Made by a program: the position numbers and the translations under genes. This document shows positions 13,730-26,232 of a stretch of DNA of 64,000 nt, piece by piece. The DNA is from Casuarina equisetifolia (Eukaryota > Streptophyta > Magnoliopsida > Fagales > Casuarinaceae). How positions within the stretch are numbered: the stretch's first letter is position 1; each line of letters opens with the position of its first letter. The DNA lies in assembly GCA_028551475.1 (NCBI GenBank), contig CM052358.1, positions 16,227,938 to 16,291,937 of the forward strand, read 5' to 3'. The notes beneath the pieces are model-generated. The model had not been told where the DNA came from and made no database searches. It saw only the letters and a program-made list of their open reading frames with translations.

Positions 13730-14040
13730 AGTTAGAAGGCTCAAAAGCCTAACCCAAAAGCTCAAGGGTTGAAGGGTCCTTTTTTAATTTATACTTAATC
13801 TTAGGAATATTAATTTTTAATGTGAGACTCTTGTCTTCCACACACGCCTCTTCACACTGAGTATCATTGGACTCAAGGTTGCATAGGGTGAAATAGATTC
13901 AACTTAGGCTCTAATACTAAGTTGGAAGGCCCAAAGGCTTAACCCAAAAGTTAGTTCAAGGATTGGAGGATCCTCTTTAATTTATACTAAACCCTAGAAA
14001 TTTTAATTTCCAATGTGGAACTTTCGTCTTCCACACAAAG
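13730..14040 (-). mobile_element. TRIM-like element (two ~110-base direct repeats)
   Basis: Two diverged direct repeats, ~13738-13850 and ~13922-14038, share CCTAACCCAAAAG, TTTAATTTATACT and CTTCCACACA. Between them is TTAGGCTCTAATACTAAG, the reverse complement of which resembles the initiator-Met tRNA primer site TGGTATCAGAGCC. Two short LTR-like repeats around a primer site and almost no internal sequence is the TRIM layout. Confidence 0.55.
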
Positions 14041-14196
14041 GTATTGTCTCTATTTTACATACATGCGCATATGTATGTATGTATATATATGTATTTATGT
14101 ATGTATGTACCTGTATGTCCTTGAAATCTCTTTGAATCTAAGGTTGTTTGACTGTCCAATGGTAACAAGAAACCTATCACTCACATAGGCTTAATG

Positions 14197-14281
14197 ATCA
14201 TTATCTTGGGTATATTTAGCTATAAACAATAAATTGACAGCAAAATCAATTGCATTCAAGACATCACAAAGATAATACTTT

Positions 14282-14337
<56 letters not shown>

Positions 14338-14516
14338 ATTGGTCTTGTCTTTATAAAATCTAGGATTGTTCGATTGCCTAATAGTGAAAAGAAACATGTC
14401 ATTCACATAGGCTTAATGATCATTTAAAACAAGTATTATCTTTGTAATGTCTTGAATGCAATTGATTTTACTATCAATTTATTATCTACAACTAAATATA
14501 CCTAGGATAATGATTG
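14197..14516. repeat. Inverted repeat around a (TG)n tract
   Basis: The left arm (~14198-14283) and right arm (~14431-14515) are imperfect reverse complements; both contain the AATCAATTGCATTCAAGACA segment or its complement. Between them lies an uninterrupted TG repeat (14283-14336). A ~35-base stretch (TCACATAGGCTTAATGATCA) also occurs in direct orientation on both sides. Confidence 0.85.
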
Positions 14517-16500
14517 TGCAATCATATTCCTTTCCAAATTGTGTCCTTTTCAAGACTTATACATTGGGATAATGATGGAGATTAGTAAAGTAAAGTGTGC
14601 CCTTTATTATTTGGTATCTAATTTTGATGCCACATGTAATTCTATAGTCAATTGTTCTGGTTTTGTAATGGATAATTTTGTATATTAAAAGTTAGAAATA
14701 TTTTGTCGTAACTCTTTTGTTTCTACTAATTGTAAAATCTTGTACTAGTGATTAGGGCATCTTTATTTTAATGTTAATGACTTATTTCTAATATTGATAA
14801 ATTTTCTTTGGGTAATATTAAAATATGTGCCACTTGTCCATTAGCTAAATAGGCACAATTCCCATTTTCCACTAACACTAACATCACTCAAACTAACTTT
14901 AAGTTGATCCATATAGACATTTAGAGATTTTACAAGATCCTCTCTCATTCAGGTGCTAGATACTGTCTTCTAGTGGTGGATGATTTCACTCTTGGCAATT
15001 GGATTTTTCTCATAAAAACCAAACCAAAAACCTATACCATATAAAATCCTTTGTTGCCATGGTGCTTACTCAATTTGAAGTTCTACTGAGTGTGTTAGAA
15101 TGGACAACCCACAAAACTTCTTTGGTTCCATATATGCCTCTTTTTTGTCTTATGAGACATGATACATTAGAGTCCATGCCCCTTACACCACTTAATAGAA
15201 TATAGTGATTGAGCAAAAACATTGTTACCTATTTAACATTGCAAAGGTGTAGAGATTTTAAAGGACATTGTCCTATTCATTTTTTTTTTTGAATGATTGT
15301 CTCCTTATAGTTGCCTATCTTATCAGCCATGCTCCCATTCTTATCCTTCATGGACAATCTCATTTTCAGAAACTTTTTAGGAAACCACCATTTCTAGGTC
15401 ACCTACATGTGTTATGTTTCTCTTGTTATTCTATGAACTTGGCCTAGAAGGATGAATTTAGACATTACTTTGTTGCTTCTATATTCATGAAATATCCATT
15501 TGCCCAAATGGGCTATTACCTTCTTGGTAGTAGAGTGGTAAACTCTTTCTCAATTGTAATGTTATTTCCATGAGTTTGTATTTTTGTTTATTCTTACATT
15601 AACATCATCACATCTTACTACTATGCATCCATCATCTTTTGACTTACAGAGTACAAATTTACTTGCCATTATTCTTTACACTAGTCTACTGCTAGGTTAC
15701 AACCCATTTGGACTTAAAATTGCATAAGTTCACATATTATGTCATCCATAAAGTACCTTATATCTCATCTTTTATCTTATTATTAGCTCTATAGTCAACA
15801 TAACTACTTTGTGTTTCCATATCTTATGTTGTTAAACCATTATCTTAACAAGAGGTAATTGCTAATCTTAAATAGTGGGATGCCATGACTAAAGAGATTA
15901 AGGCATTAAAATGAAACAAGATATGAGAACTAATTTTTTTACTTGTAGGTTGAAAAGCTATTGGTAGCAAATGAGTGTACAAGATCAAGGACAAAACTAA
16001 TGACATTATTGACCACTATAAATGTCCATCTAGTGGAAAAGTAGTATGGCCAGCAAGTAGATGTTGACTACAAAGGTACTTTTGCACTTGTGGGGGAAGA
16101 AGGTCATTGTTCAAATCCTTATTGCCTTGATTACTATTTACCATTGGAAGATGCATCAAATGAGCATGTACAATGCATTCTTTCTAGGTAATCTTAACAC
16201 AAAGATATACATGAAATCCTTTGATAGCCTTCAACTTAAGGGAGAAAACAAAGTTTACAAGTTCAATAAATCTTTATATGGACTTAAGCAAACATTTAGA
16301 CAATAGTACTAAAAATTTATTGATGGATGCTTTAAGGTTGGGTTTCATCAGTTATAACACAACTATTCATTCTTCTTAAAGTAGACAAGTAAAGGCCTTT
16401 TATTTATTTATTTATGTTGATGATATGTTCATTACAACAAGTGACAAGGAGGCTATAATAAAACCTCAATGAGTAATCACATTTTGTGGGTGGTTTTTAC

Positions 16501-16806
16501 ATTTTTCTTGGGTTAATCTCATCTTATGGAGCTTTAGGAAATAACATGCTATTGCTTACTCTAGCCATATAAGCTAAATACAAAATGTATTGTTAATGCC
16601 ATGATTCAATTCATATGGATTGAGGCCTTATGTAGAGATCTTCATACACCCTATCATTTTTCTTGGTTTAATCTTATCTTATGGAGCTCTAGGAACTAGC
16701 ATGCTATTGCGTACTCTAGCATATAAGCTAAATACAATGTATTGTTGATACCATTACTCAATTCATATGCAACGGGGCCTTTTGTAGAGATCTTCATACA
16801 CCCTAT
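16501..16806 (+). repeat. 155-base tandem duplication in copia RNase H
   Basis: Unit 1 (16501-16655) and unit 2 (16656-16806) both run from ATTTTTCTTGG to TTCATACACCCTAT, with moderate divergence. They duplicate the WSSRN..HAIA part of the dead RNase H. The duplication happened inside the relic, not in the ancestral element. Confidence 0.85.
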
Positions 16807-17038
16807 GCGTATCCTCTTGTTGCATTAAGGGACAAAATATCAGTCATATATGTTAATGGCAAACCTCTTTTTCGCGCGTGGAATAAACATATAGATAATG
16901 CTTACCATTTTGTTTGCGAAAGGGTTGTTAAAAATCAACTCCATTTGCAATATATTTACTAAAAACTTATCCACTTCATGTTCCCACTATATATAGTCTA
17001 AGCTAAAGTGTGCTTTGCTTCTTCAACTTGCCTGGGAG

Positions 17039-17568
17039 TGTTAGAAAAATTGTGTTGGCGCGTCAGCACACAACAATTCACCGAGCGCCACGTCAACACA
17101 CGAAGCCACATTGCACCGGCAACATCCTGCGGAAACGCTCTCCGCACAACCAAACGGTTCCAATGTTGCTGGAACTTCAAACTGAAATCTTGAACCATAA
17201 CTTGACCACAGTCGAACAACCTAGATCTTTCGATCTCTTCGGAATAATCTCACTGGTTGGATTTGGGTCTTTGCAGCTTCTCCTTCTTGCGCTGGAAGGC
17301 TTTGCTCAATGCTCAATGAGCCAAACCTCGATCTTGAGTTGACTAGAACAATTGCAAAGCCCGGCTTTGTCAACGCTACCACCGAATCAAACCAGCCACC
17401 AATATGTACAGAAACCGCCAAAAGCCACCGAAACCACCTCATTTCATACGTAAATTTCCCATAAATAGTGATGGATACAGTATAAATCATCAATCGGGAA
17501 AACAAATTTTCAATCCCGAAAGCTTTCTCCTCTCTTCCTTTCTTTACTATTCCTTATTAGATTTTACA
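17039..17568 (+). mobile_element. 3' LTR of the old copia element
   Basis: Begins TGTTAG directly after a purine-rich GCCTGGGAG block, following the copia RNase H end. It is more GC-rich than the surroundings. The right end is placed at TTTTACA, just before sequence shared with the 3' flanks of the GolS units starts. The exact end is uncertain by tens of bases. Confidence 0.6.
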
Positions 17569-17870
17569 CTTCGATCTTTTGTGGTTATTTCCCAATGACA
17601 ATCAAGATAGAAAGGATATGTACCGTCAAATTGCTAAATATTGAATATCCCCTTATTGTCTATTCCTTCATGAAATTGCTTCAAGATCTGAGTAAGGCAA
17701 CCGATCTATTAAAAGAAGATGAGGTTGCACCTAACATTGAAAGTGCATTTAGAGTTTGCAACAGGCAACCAGTAGGTTCTCATGGATGAGGTAGCCTAGT
17801 ATGTTTTCTACGTGTGCATAGGAGGAGAATTAAGGAGGGGTTACTTTTAAATCACAGCCGTTAATGCATA
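17569..17870 (+). repeat. Orphan copy of the GolS-unit 3' tail
   Basis: CTTCGATCTTTTGTGG, CCCAATGACAAT, TGCTTCAAGATCTG and AAAAGAAGATGAGGTTGCACC recur in the same order at ~21060-21300 and ~33780-33960. Those two blocks lie about 550 bases past the stop codon of GolS copies 1 and 2. Here no GolS exon precedes the tail; a copia LTR abuts it. This suggests a former third unit whose gene was lost or displaced. Confidence 0.75.
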
Positions 17871-18340
17871 TGAGGTCGGCTATAGTCAAAAGTCTAAAAC
17901 ATGATCCGATGTTGACTGGCCAACGAACAAAACTAGAAATCTACACCATGGCTCCGAATTAAAGGACGACACTACGCTGCCTCCATGTGGTAGAGCACCG
18001 TCCCATAAATCGCATTCCGACACGTCTACTCTTCTCGGAAAATGGCCCGATAAAAAAAAAAGACATCGGCTGGACGTGGATAGCGGTGCCACATGGCTGT
18101 TGAACGGGCCAAAATCTGAACTCTCTTGTCCCTCAAAGCATATAGAAAATGTAGGATGGGTAATGGGAAGCCAGGTTTTCCGACATCGGGTCTACGTGCC
18201 TCAGCTTCCAATGACCTTCGTGAGTAGTAGTAGTTAGAGACTACTTTAGTGGTATGGTCGGTCGCAGTCGTTTGTTACTCGTTAATTTTTTAACTAACCC
18301 ATCACCCTCTCTCTCTCTCTCTCGAAATGAAAGTCCGAAG

Positions 18341-18348
18341 GAAGCTTC
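18341..18348 (+). promoter_or_regulatory. Candidate heat-shock element upstream of GolS
   Basis: GAAGCTTC is an inverted GAA-nn-TTC pair within CGAAGGAAGCTTCGC, the core layout of a heat-shock factor site. It lies ~560 bases before the start codon and is retained in copy 2 (27531-27538). Some plant GolS genes are known Hsf targets. A match of this length can occur by chance. Confidence 0.3.
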
Positions 18349-18671
18349 GCCCCTAAAAAGTTAAAAAGAGGAATACATTTACAAAAGAGAAAATCGAACG
18401 GTGTTTTATCTGGTGCGGGGGTTTACCAAAGTCTCCTGCTTCGCCATATCTAATATCCATCACTTTCGTGCACCGACCAATCGCAGAAACGTTGATATAA
18501 CCGTTGGATCAAATCCACTCCACACGGAGCGTCCCAGTTCTTCGGCATTTATTATGTATTTTAATGGTTCAAGATTCTCACCAAAATTTCAACCGACAAG
18601 GAATTGTTTTGTTAATTTCCATAATTAAAGATACCTTCGTTATCTTTCCGTAGGAGCATCCATTCGCATTC

Positions 18672-18679
18672 TATATAAA
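18672..18679 (+). promoter_or_regulatory. TATA box of GolS copy 1
   Basis: TATATAAA lies 226 bases before the GolS start codon and is followed by a C/T-rich leader. In the dead copy the same position reads TATACAAA (27822-27829). Confidence 0.65.
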
Positions 18680-18904
18680 CATCCCCACCCTGCAGGCAAG
18701 TCCATCATCAGAACATTCCTAGTACAAAGCTTTTCCTACCGACTTCAAAACCTTCCATTTCCATCCCTCTCTAAAAACTTCAGCCTCATCCTCAACCCCT
18801 ACCCTTATTTTCCTGCTTGCCAAACACTCTTCCATTCTCAAATTCACTCCCGAAACCTTTTAAGTCTTTGTTTACTTATTTCTTTCTTATAAAACCCACT
18901 TCAA

Positions 18905-20515
18905 ATGGCTCCCGAAATCACCACTGCCGCCACTGCCAAGGCCACCGGGCTTGACAAGGCTGTTCCCGTACATACCCGGGCGTATGTTACCTTCTTGGCC
19001 GGCAACGGGGACTACGTCAAAGGTGTGGTCGGCTTGGCCAAGGGCCTGAGAAAGGTGAAGTCCAAGTACCCACTCGTGGTGGCAACCTTGCCCGACGTGC
19101 CCGAAGAGCACCGCCAGATTCTGGTGTCTCAGAGCTGCATAGTGAAGGAGATTGAGCCGGTGTACCCCCCTGAGAACCAGACCCAGTTCGCCATGGCCTA
19201 CTACGTGATCAACTATTCCAAGCTACGTATTTGGGAGGTATGAAACCATGTTTTTGCATGCGTTACACGCATTTAAGATGTATTTCTCAGTCGGTTCTTT
19301 TCTTCCTCCACAACTTTTGGAAAATGTTACCCAGAAACAACATTCATTACAATCATTTGTATTTTTTCTCCCGAAGTCAGACAACACCTTAATATACTAT
19401 CAGTTTTCTTCTACCAACGTCTACGGCCTCGGGTGTATTTTTAAGAACTTTTTCTTCCTCCTATGTTTGCCATATATTTTCAAAAAATAGATAAAGAATC
19501 TTACGAAATGATACCTCAATTCCTTTTCTTAGATCAAGTTGCATGATCTACTACTGTGCTAGCGTAAATGGATCTTTCGAGAACACAGTAAAAATAGTCC
19601 TAACTTGAAGTTCCTGATTGAAATTGCAGTTTGTGGAGTACAGTAAGATGATCTACCTAGACGGAGACATTCAAGTCTTTGACAACATAGACCACCTCTT
19701 TGATCTCCCAGACAACTGCTTCTACGCAGTGATGGACTGCTTTTGTGAGAAAACTTGGAGCCACACTCCACAATACAAGATTGGCTACTGCCAGCAGTGC
19801 CCTGACAGGGTCAAGTGGCCTGCCGAGTTTGGCCCCAAGCCTGCTCTTTACTTCAACGCTGGAATGTTTGTCTATGAGCCCAGCCTACCAACGTACCACG
19901 ACCTCCTCCAGAGCCTCAAAGAAACGGCTCCTACTCCTTTTGCTGAACAGGTAATTATGGTCTTCGCATTCACTGCTTGGTTGACTTGAGTAGTTTGTTA
20001 TGCTCGGTTGTCAATTTCAATTTGACTCGAAATTCCATGATTCTCGCAGGACTTTTTGAACATGTTCTTCAGGGAGATTTACAAGCCCATCCCTCCAGTG
20101 TACAACCTTGTCCTGGCCTTGTTGTGGCGCCATCCGGAGAACATTGAGCTTGAGAAGGTCAAAGTTGTTCACTATTGTGCTGCTGTGAGTATCCGCTTTG
20201 TTTCTGATAACTATCTCAATTTTGAAGCAAGTTCTTTCCTGGATTGTGATCTAAATATGGTGAAACTGGATTGTTTTATAGGGATCCAAGCCATGGAGGT
20301 ATACTGGAGAAGAAGAGAACATGGACAGAGAAGATATCAAGATGCTGGTGAAAAAATGGTGGGACATATACGATGATGAGTCATTGGACTACAAGAACAG
20401 CCAGGCTTCTGAAGAGGCTAAAGAAGGGCCTAAGAGGAACACCCTGCAATCCATTTTGGCGGCGCTTTCTAAGGCTTGCGGGGTTAACTATATCAACGCT
20501 CCTTCCGCAGCTTAG
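18905..20515 (+). CDS. GolS: Galactinol synthase (intact copy 1)
   Basis: Four exons (18905-19237, 19630-19950, 20050-20184, 20282-20515) with GT-AG introns all in phase 0 give 340 residues, the usual length. It is a GT8-family galactosyltransferase that transfers galactose from UDP-galactose to myo-inositol, forming galactinol, the galactosyl donor for raffinose and stachyose. It is expected to be cytosolic; there is no signal peptide. Visible marks are RAYVTFLAGNGDYVKGVVGL near the N-terminus, PDVPEEHR, the metal-binding DGD (Asp122/Asp124, the DxD motif), FNAGMFVYEPS, and the C-terminal hydrophobic pentapeptide APSAA typical of the family. A TATA box and a possible heat-shock element lie upstream, consistent with stress control known for the family. 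A dead near-duplicate lies 9 kb downstream. No defects are seen. Confidence 0.96.
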
Positions 20516-21360
20516 TGCTTGTGAGTCACATGCAAATAAATGTGCATAGGATATACCGATACGCGGGCTGGTTTTGGAGCCTTCTGTTTTAGGGTGAAGG
20601 CTATCCTATCCAAAGTTTATGTATTTTTAAGGGTTTACAGTATAGTCGATTGTGGTCATTCCTTTTTAAATGAAAGACCTTGATATTGTATTTAGATTCA
20701 CATTGTTAATTTGGGTCTGTTCACATTTGAAGTTTATGAGAACAAATATTTTAGTATATAGTTTGTTATCTCTCCGTCTCTTTGCCTTTCTTTTCTTAGA
20801 AACGGTGCTTGCGTTATTCTTTGCTGGCGTTCAGCTAAAATGGTTAACTATTGTGGCAACCCAGCTGTCTAAGACAGGTAACTGTACTTAAAGAAAAGGT
20901 AATATTTCAGTAATCGTCTATCCTTTAGTGTCATAAAAAGGTGATAAATATCACACCAAGTAATGTGTGAGAATTACTGTTTTAGGGAACGTGGTTCCTA
21001 GACGATAATGGACTTGTTATATATCAAGATTATTTCTCCTTAAAGTTAGGTTGAAAATATTATACTTTGATCTGTTGTGATTGTTTCCAATGACAATTAA
21101 ACAAGAAAACATATGTAATTAATAAAATATCTGCTAAATATTAGATATACTTTTGTAGTCTGTTGCCTAAGGAAATTGCTTCAAGATATGGATAAGGCTA
21201 CAGATCTTATAAAAGAAGATGAGGTTGCACCGAACTTCAGAAGTGCATATCAAGTTTTCCGCTGGAAAAACTTTAGTTTCCCATGGATGAGACCTAGTTC
21301 TCTTAGATCCTTTTATTGTTTTTTATTGCGAAACAATCCAATTTGTTACAAGTAGTATTA
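20516..21360. other. GolS copy 1 3' flank
   Basis: This region is collinear with the 3' flank of copy 2 (33241-33960), including GGTTTACAGTATAGTC and the tail block CAAGATATGGATAAGGC. Similarity to the other copies is lost near 21300, where a different sequence begins, with a possible primer-site-like TAGTATTAGAGC at 21353. Confidence 0.7.
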
Positions 21361-21819
21361 GAGCTTCAACCTTCACCTATCATGTGCGACTATAACCATA
21401 TAATACTTTCTTCCTATGTGACTACTTAATCTGCTCAACAAAAGGTATAGTAAAATACAAACATACTAAGGTCATTCACAAAGCAAAATATATATTTATT
21501 AAACCCACAGCAAGTACCAGTGGATGTAATGCGTATACAGCTGATGAACTACAGTGCCCATTCAAGAAGTTTTGTTCCAGGTTTTCACAACTGAATTGTA
21601 AACCCAAATTTTATCCAACACATAATACTTGATTCAAGTCTTAAAAGTTATATTTTGCAAAGTGTTTAACTCTCTATTCATGCGTAAGCTCAAAACAGAA
21701 TTCCTCAAAGGCAATCAAGAAACTAAACCATACACAATATCAAGTAGAGAATTAAAGCAAAGATTGCACACAATGTTTCTAAGTGATTGGAAAAACACTT
21801 CCAACCCACCTCCTTTAAC

Positions 21820-22260
21820 ATGGCATAAATCAAGCTTAAAAGACACACAAGATACAAGATTTTGAGTAGTTTGGATAAATTTGTCCTACACGTACTATTA
21901 TTGGTAAATTTATTGACCCTCATTTTTTTTTATAAGAAATCATTAAAATATTACAAGTATTATTTGTCACTCTTGATCTAGCTATTCTCTCTATTAGACT
22001 TTGGGTTGCCTACCGAATTCTAAACCTTGATGGTCGCTCTTTGGAATACAAGGGCTTTTTGCAAATCTCAAGCACCAAGGCGCGGAGCCCCATTGAGCCA
22101 AAGCCATTAAGCCAATCTCTAGGCGGTTCACAAAACCCTTGAAATTAGCCTAAAGAGAAGGTTACTTTATTGTCCTCATCACCTATTCTAATTTCAAATG
22201 TATCCTAAAGGTTAAAAAGACTTTATTGCCCTTATTGATTATGACAAATCATAACAAATC
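21820..22260 (-). repeat. Left LTR (3' LTR) of the minus-strand relic
   Basis: Direct-repeat partner of ~24920-25375. Boundaries are approximate because the copies are heavily diverged. Confidence 0.55.
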
Positions 22261-24919
22261 TCTCACTTTTGGAATAATTAGTGCAACAACCTTGAACAAT
22301 TGGTGATTAATAGTATATAGAACTTTTCACCAAGTCTTCCAAAATATGAGTAGTCATCTAATCTATCCACCATCCTCAAATGGTACAATTACAATGGATT
22401 TCAAATCAAGCTTCTTTAGGAATTTTTGCAACCTTATGAACTCCATGACCCCATAACCATTTCTACCTCCAACCTCCTTTGGGTGATACCACTTTGACTA
22501 TAGCTTATTTAGTGAATCTAGTTTTAGCCAACTATGAAGACAATCATTAGTAATTTTTTTTCACTTTTGGGGTCATTCCAAAGTTAGAAAAAGTTATATC
22601 TTAACCATGTCCATGGGTGATACACATGTTTGCTACATGGGCATTATTAAACCATATAAGGCCTATTTTCAAGCTATTCCAAAGCTAGTGCAATCTCAAC
22701 ACTCTTAAGTGATAACAACTTGATTATCATGGGAGAATATATCACTTTGCCACTATCTATATTTTATGGTGCATCATCTGATAGCCCGTACTTGCACTAT
22801 CACAAACTCTCCCTCAACATGGACTCACACTAGGGAATACTTAACATAATTAAACTACTCTCCTATGAACATTCCAACCATAGAGTGATCAAAGATGAAT
22901 TAAATCCACTACCTATTCAAACACTAGGGTAACCATTAGGAAAGTAACATTAACTAACCGAGCAACCCTAAGTACACAAAATATCCAAATAACCTCTATG
23001 TATTTGTCAACTCCCTCTTAACAAATACTAAATCTTCAAGTGTTTATGCCACAAGTAGTCTCACCCTAAACTAATACATTAGATAATGTCAACTAACTAG
23101 TTTAATCATGCAGTACTACCTTTAAAGAATAATTATTCGTTCTCCAAGGAATGATTTTACTTTTGAACTCAATAGTGATTCTCATGTCTTGCTTTTCCAC
23201 AATTAAATGTGAACCAACATTTGAGACTTAACTTTATCTTTTTTTTTTCTTCTAACATCATAACACTATCTTTTTCTTTTGCTACTATCAACTAACAACA
23301 TGTTGGAAGCTCTAAATGAAAAGCCATTTCCCCTTCAAGTTCTTTTCCATCACCTCAAGAATTCTATACTTTAGCTAAACACATGACCAAAAGATTTTAA
23401 ATATTCACAAAATAAATAGATCCATTCCGTTATGTCATTATTAAAAAGGCATTGGATGAATAACACCTTTCACATTTGTATTCATGATCACCCTTCTAAA
23501 TTTGTCTTCCTAATGGTATAGTAAACACTGCAACCAAAAATTCTAAAACAATAAAGTCTCATAAAGTTTAATAAGAATATCCATAAGTTCATTTGTGGCC
23601 ATGTAATCAATAACAATTAACGCTAAATAATTTAGACAAAGGAACCGAGAGCTACACAACTTTTATCATATTTGTCATCCACATAGCTTGTCATGTCATC
23701 CATTCAATGGCAAACCAAACCTAATTTGCCACATTCAAAAATAGGTCTTATAAATTAACAATTAAATTTCCCATTTTTAAGTCTCTTTAAACCTCAAAAT
23801 CACATTCCAAATATACCATCAAACATTGTTTGAAATTCTATACAAAATTAACTAAAAAAATCACTTGACAAATCCCTTGTTAGTGCATGTAATCCATGCA
23901 CCAAACATTCTACTTGTGTGTGAGACTCACATGCATAGCCATGTGCATCAACATGTAGTTCATGTGCCAGTGTGTTTGCGTGGCCAACATAGTTTTGACC
24001 ACCTATTTTCGTCATGCCATCTTTAGTTACTTTTCTTGGCCATTTTTTTTTGCCAACCAATCTCCACTTAACTAATGCATTATCTACTCCTTTCAATTTC
24101 TCCAATTTACCATTGGAGGCAAGATTTCCTCTACCATCATGACATACAAAGTTGACATGACTATTTTGGCAAATATCTACTATTAAATGTCATGATTCCT
24201 CCTAGGTTATGATCAAGAGCCTCCCTAGACTAGTCTCAAAGTGTTCATTGGTCTTTAAATGCCGTAAATTAGAGTAGATCAACATAAATACATTATAGCC
24301 ATCCATTAGCACCCCAATGGGTTTGAGCCAATCCAACTTAGTAGATCAATATGACTTTCCTAGGCTTCAACATGCAAGGCTTGTATTATGTGGGCATGGG
24401 CTTGGTTTGACCCACCTATTGTTGGGTCAAATTTAGCCCATTATCTAAGGTTGTAAACTTTGGTTCTAACTCAACCAATCATGATGGATCACCAAACTTG
24501 GTTTTCCTAATTGCATCTGACCCAGTATATTGGATCTTGTTCAACTAGGTTAAACCCATTGCTCTACTTAAGCTTGCTCATGGGCCAGCTTGATGACAAT
24601 GACATTATTGACATTCGGTCCTTTAGCAACAAAAATGCTCCTAAAACATAGATCATATATTTAGCAATCCAAATCTAACCTTTTTTTCTCCAAAATAAAC
24701 TTTCTTCGTCATGTATGACTGAAAAATAGTTTGGAAATTGGGTTTCCTTTAGCTAGAAAGAAAACCATAAAAAAAAAAAACTTTCATTTCACATTTAAGG
24801 CCATATCTACATCTTCATCAATGTCAATCTAGCTCAATCTCTCTCATATGATGCTCTCAAGCTTTAAATTGAAGTTCTAATACCATTTGCTTTTTTAGGT
24901 GGGATGGGGGGTGGGGGTT

Positions 24920-25375
24920 CCATGTTAATAGGACACAAATCAAGCATAGAAGACACAAAATACAAGATTTTAAGTGGTTTGGGCAAATCCTTCTTACCTC
25001 CACTATCATTGGTATATTTACCAACTATTTCTCATTTTCTATTAAGAAATCATCAAGAGATTACAAGTATTATCCATCCCTCTTGATCTAACTAATTATG
25101 TCACACTCTAGGCTACTTGTTGAATTATACAATAACTCTGGTATAGGCTCCTTACAATACAAAGGCTTTCTCCAAATCTCTAGCACCAAGCTGCAAAGCC
25201 AAGCCCCCCAAGCCTAAAGCCATTGAGCCAATCTCTAGAAGGTTCATAAGACCTATAACATAATCCTAAGAAGAAGGTTATAATATTGCACTTATTACCT
25301 ATTCTAATTATAAATACATTCTAAGGGCAAAAAGGATATTATTGCTCTCATTAATTATGAAAAATCACAATGGCC
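24920..25375 (-). repeat. Right LTR (5' LTR) of the minus-strand relic
   Basis: Direct-repeat partner of ~21820-22260, flanked on its left by a primer-site-like sequence. Boundaries are approximate. Confidence 0.55.
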
Positions 25376-26232
25376 CTTTCCTCTCCCTAACCTTCTTAAT
25401 ATTTGAGTAGAACAATATTTGCTAAAATGGAGCATCAATTACAAACTAGTTTTAACCAAAATCATTGTGATGGCCCAAACATTATAGTTAATAAAGGATT
25501 GGACTAGGTTTAAGAATGGATGGAACAGGGTGCATGGTATTTGTGAATGAAAGAAATTAGCCTTGGACAAGGTACCAACTTTATAAGCATAACCTTAGAG
25601 AATGAGAACATATATTTTGCAATTTGCAACTAGTGCCAATTATACAGTGCAAGGATTGGATTCTTTCATATAGCCTACATGTTTCAAATTTCTTTTACTT
25701 TTCAAAGAAAGTTATTGCTTACGTTAAATCCCAAATCTTGGAAAAATTTGCTTAAGTTTGGGGTTGGTCTTTATATTAGCTTTTACTTAATTTAATGGTA
25801 ACCTTTTGATTCATTTAGTTAATTTAAAGGTAAATTTAACGATTTTAGGGGGTTTATTAAATCTATAGAGCTGTGCACAAGTAAATGGGTCTAGAAGAGC
25901 CACGCTAGGAGCATGCTAAAAGGCCGCATCTTGCAAGCTTTTTACCTTTTGTCATTGTTTTTCTTTTAATTTATTTTTATCACGTGCAATGTATAAAGAT
26001 GTAAAAAGGGTGAAGGTTTTTAGGTTTTCTCTTTTTGTGTAACCCAAGCGTCATTTAGCAAAGGATGACGTTGTCTTGTAATTCTAGATGTGATGTGAAG
26101 ATCTAGAGAAAGGGCGAAGAGGGATGTTGTTGGTCAACTATAAGAAGTTTATATGATCCAACCTCTAAACTTTATCTGTTTGTTGTATCTCACGTGTTTG
26201 CTAACTTTGTTAGTTTCTCCATAGGATTAAGA

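Larger units (their letters stand above)
11900..17568 (+). mobile_element. Old degenerate Ty1/copia retrotransposon, plus strand
   Basis: Translation in shifting frames gives copia domains in canonical order. A gag zinc-knuckle remnant ends in CYKLHGH near 12600-12660. A protease-like WLLDT lies near 12850. Integrase with a GARYCLLVVDDF motif lies near 14880-15000, and its C-terminal part, resembling the VFGCLCY/FMGYP region, near 15300-15560. Reverse transcriptase around 15850-16440 includes KSLYGLKQ. RNase H (WSSRNxHAIA) lies near 16500-16960, and a purine stretch precedes TGTTAG at 17039. Many stops and frameshifts show it is long dead. It is interrupted by a TRIM-like pair (13730-14040), a TG-repeat inverted structure (14197-14516) and a possible SINE (12376-12496). 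No 5' LTR could be matched to the 3' LTR, so the left end is approximate. Confidence 0.75.
21361..26232 (-). mobile_element. Degenerate minus-strand LTR element and surrounding debris
   Basis: Two diverged direct repeats, ~21820-22260 and ~24920-25375, share ACAAATCAAGC, GATACAAGATTTT, GAAATCAT, ATTACAAGTATTAT, CAATCTCTAG and CACCTATTCTAAT-type blocks. Just left of the right-hand repeat, TCTAATACCATTTG (24878-24891) is the reverse complement of a TGGTATTAGA primer site, so the element runs on the minus strand with its 5' LTR on the right. The ~2.6-kb interior has no intact domain. Bases 25376-26232 hold nothing I recognise. The element lies between the GolS tail and the composite block of unit 1 and is absent from unit 2. 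Confidence 0.6.
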
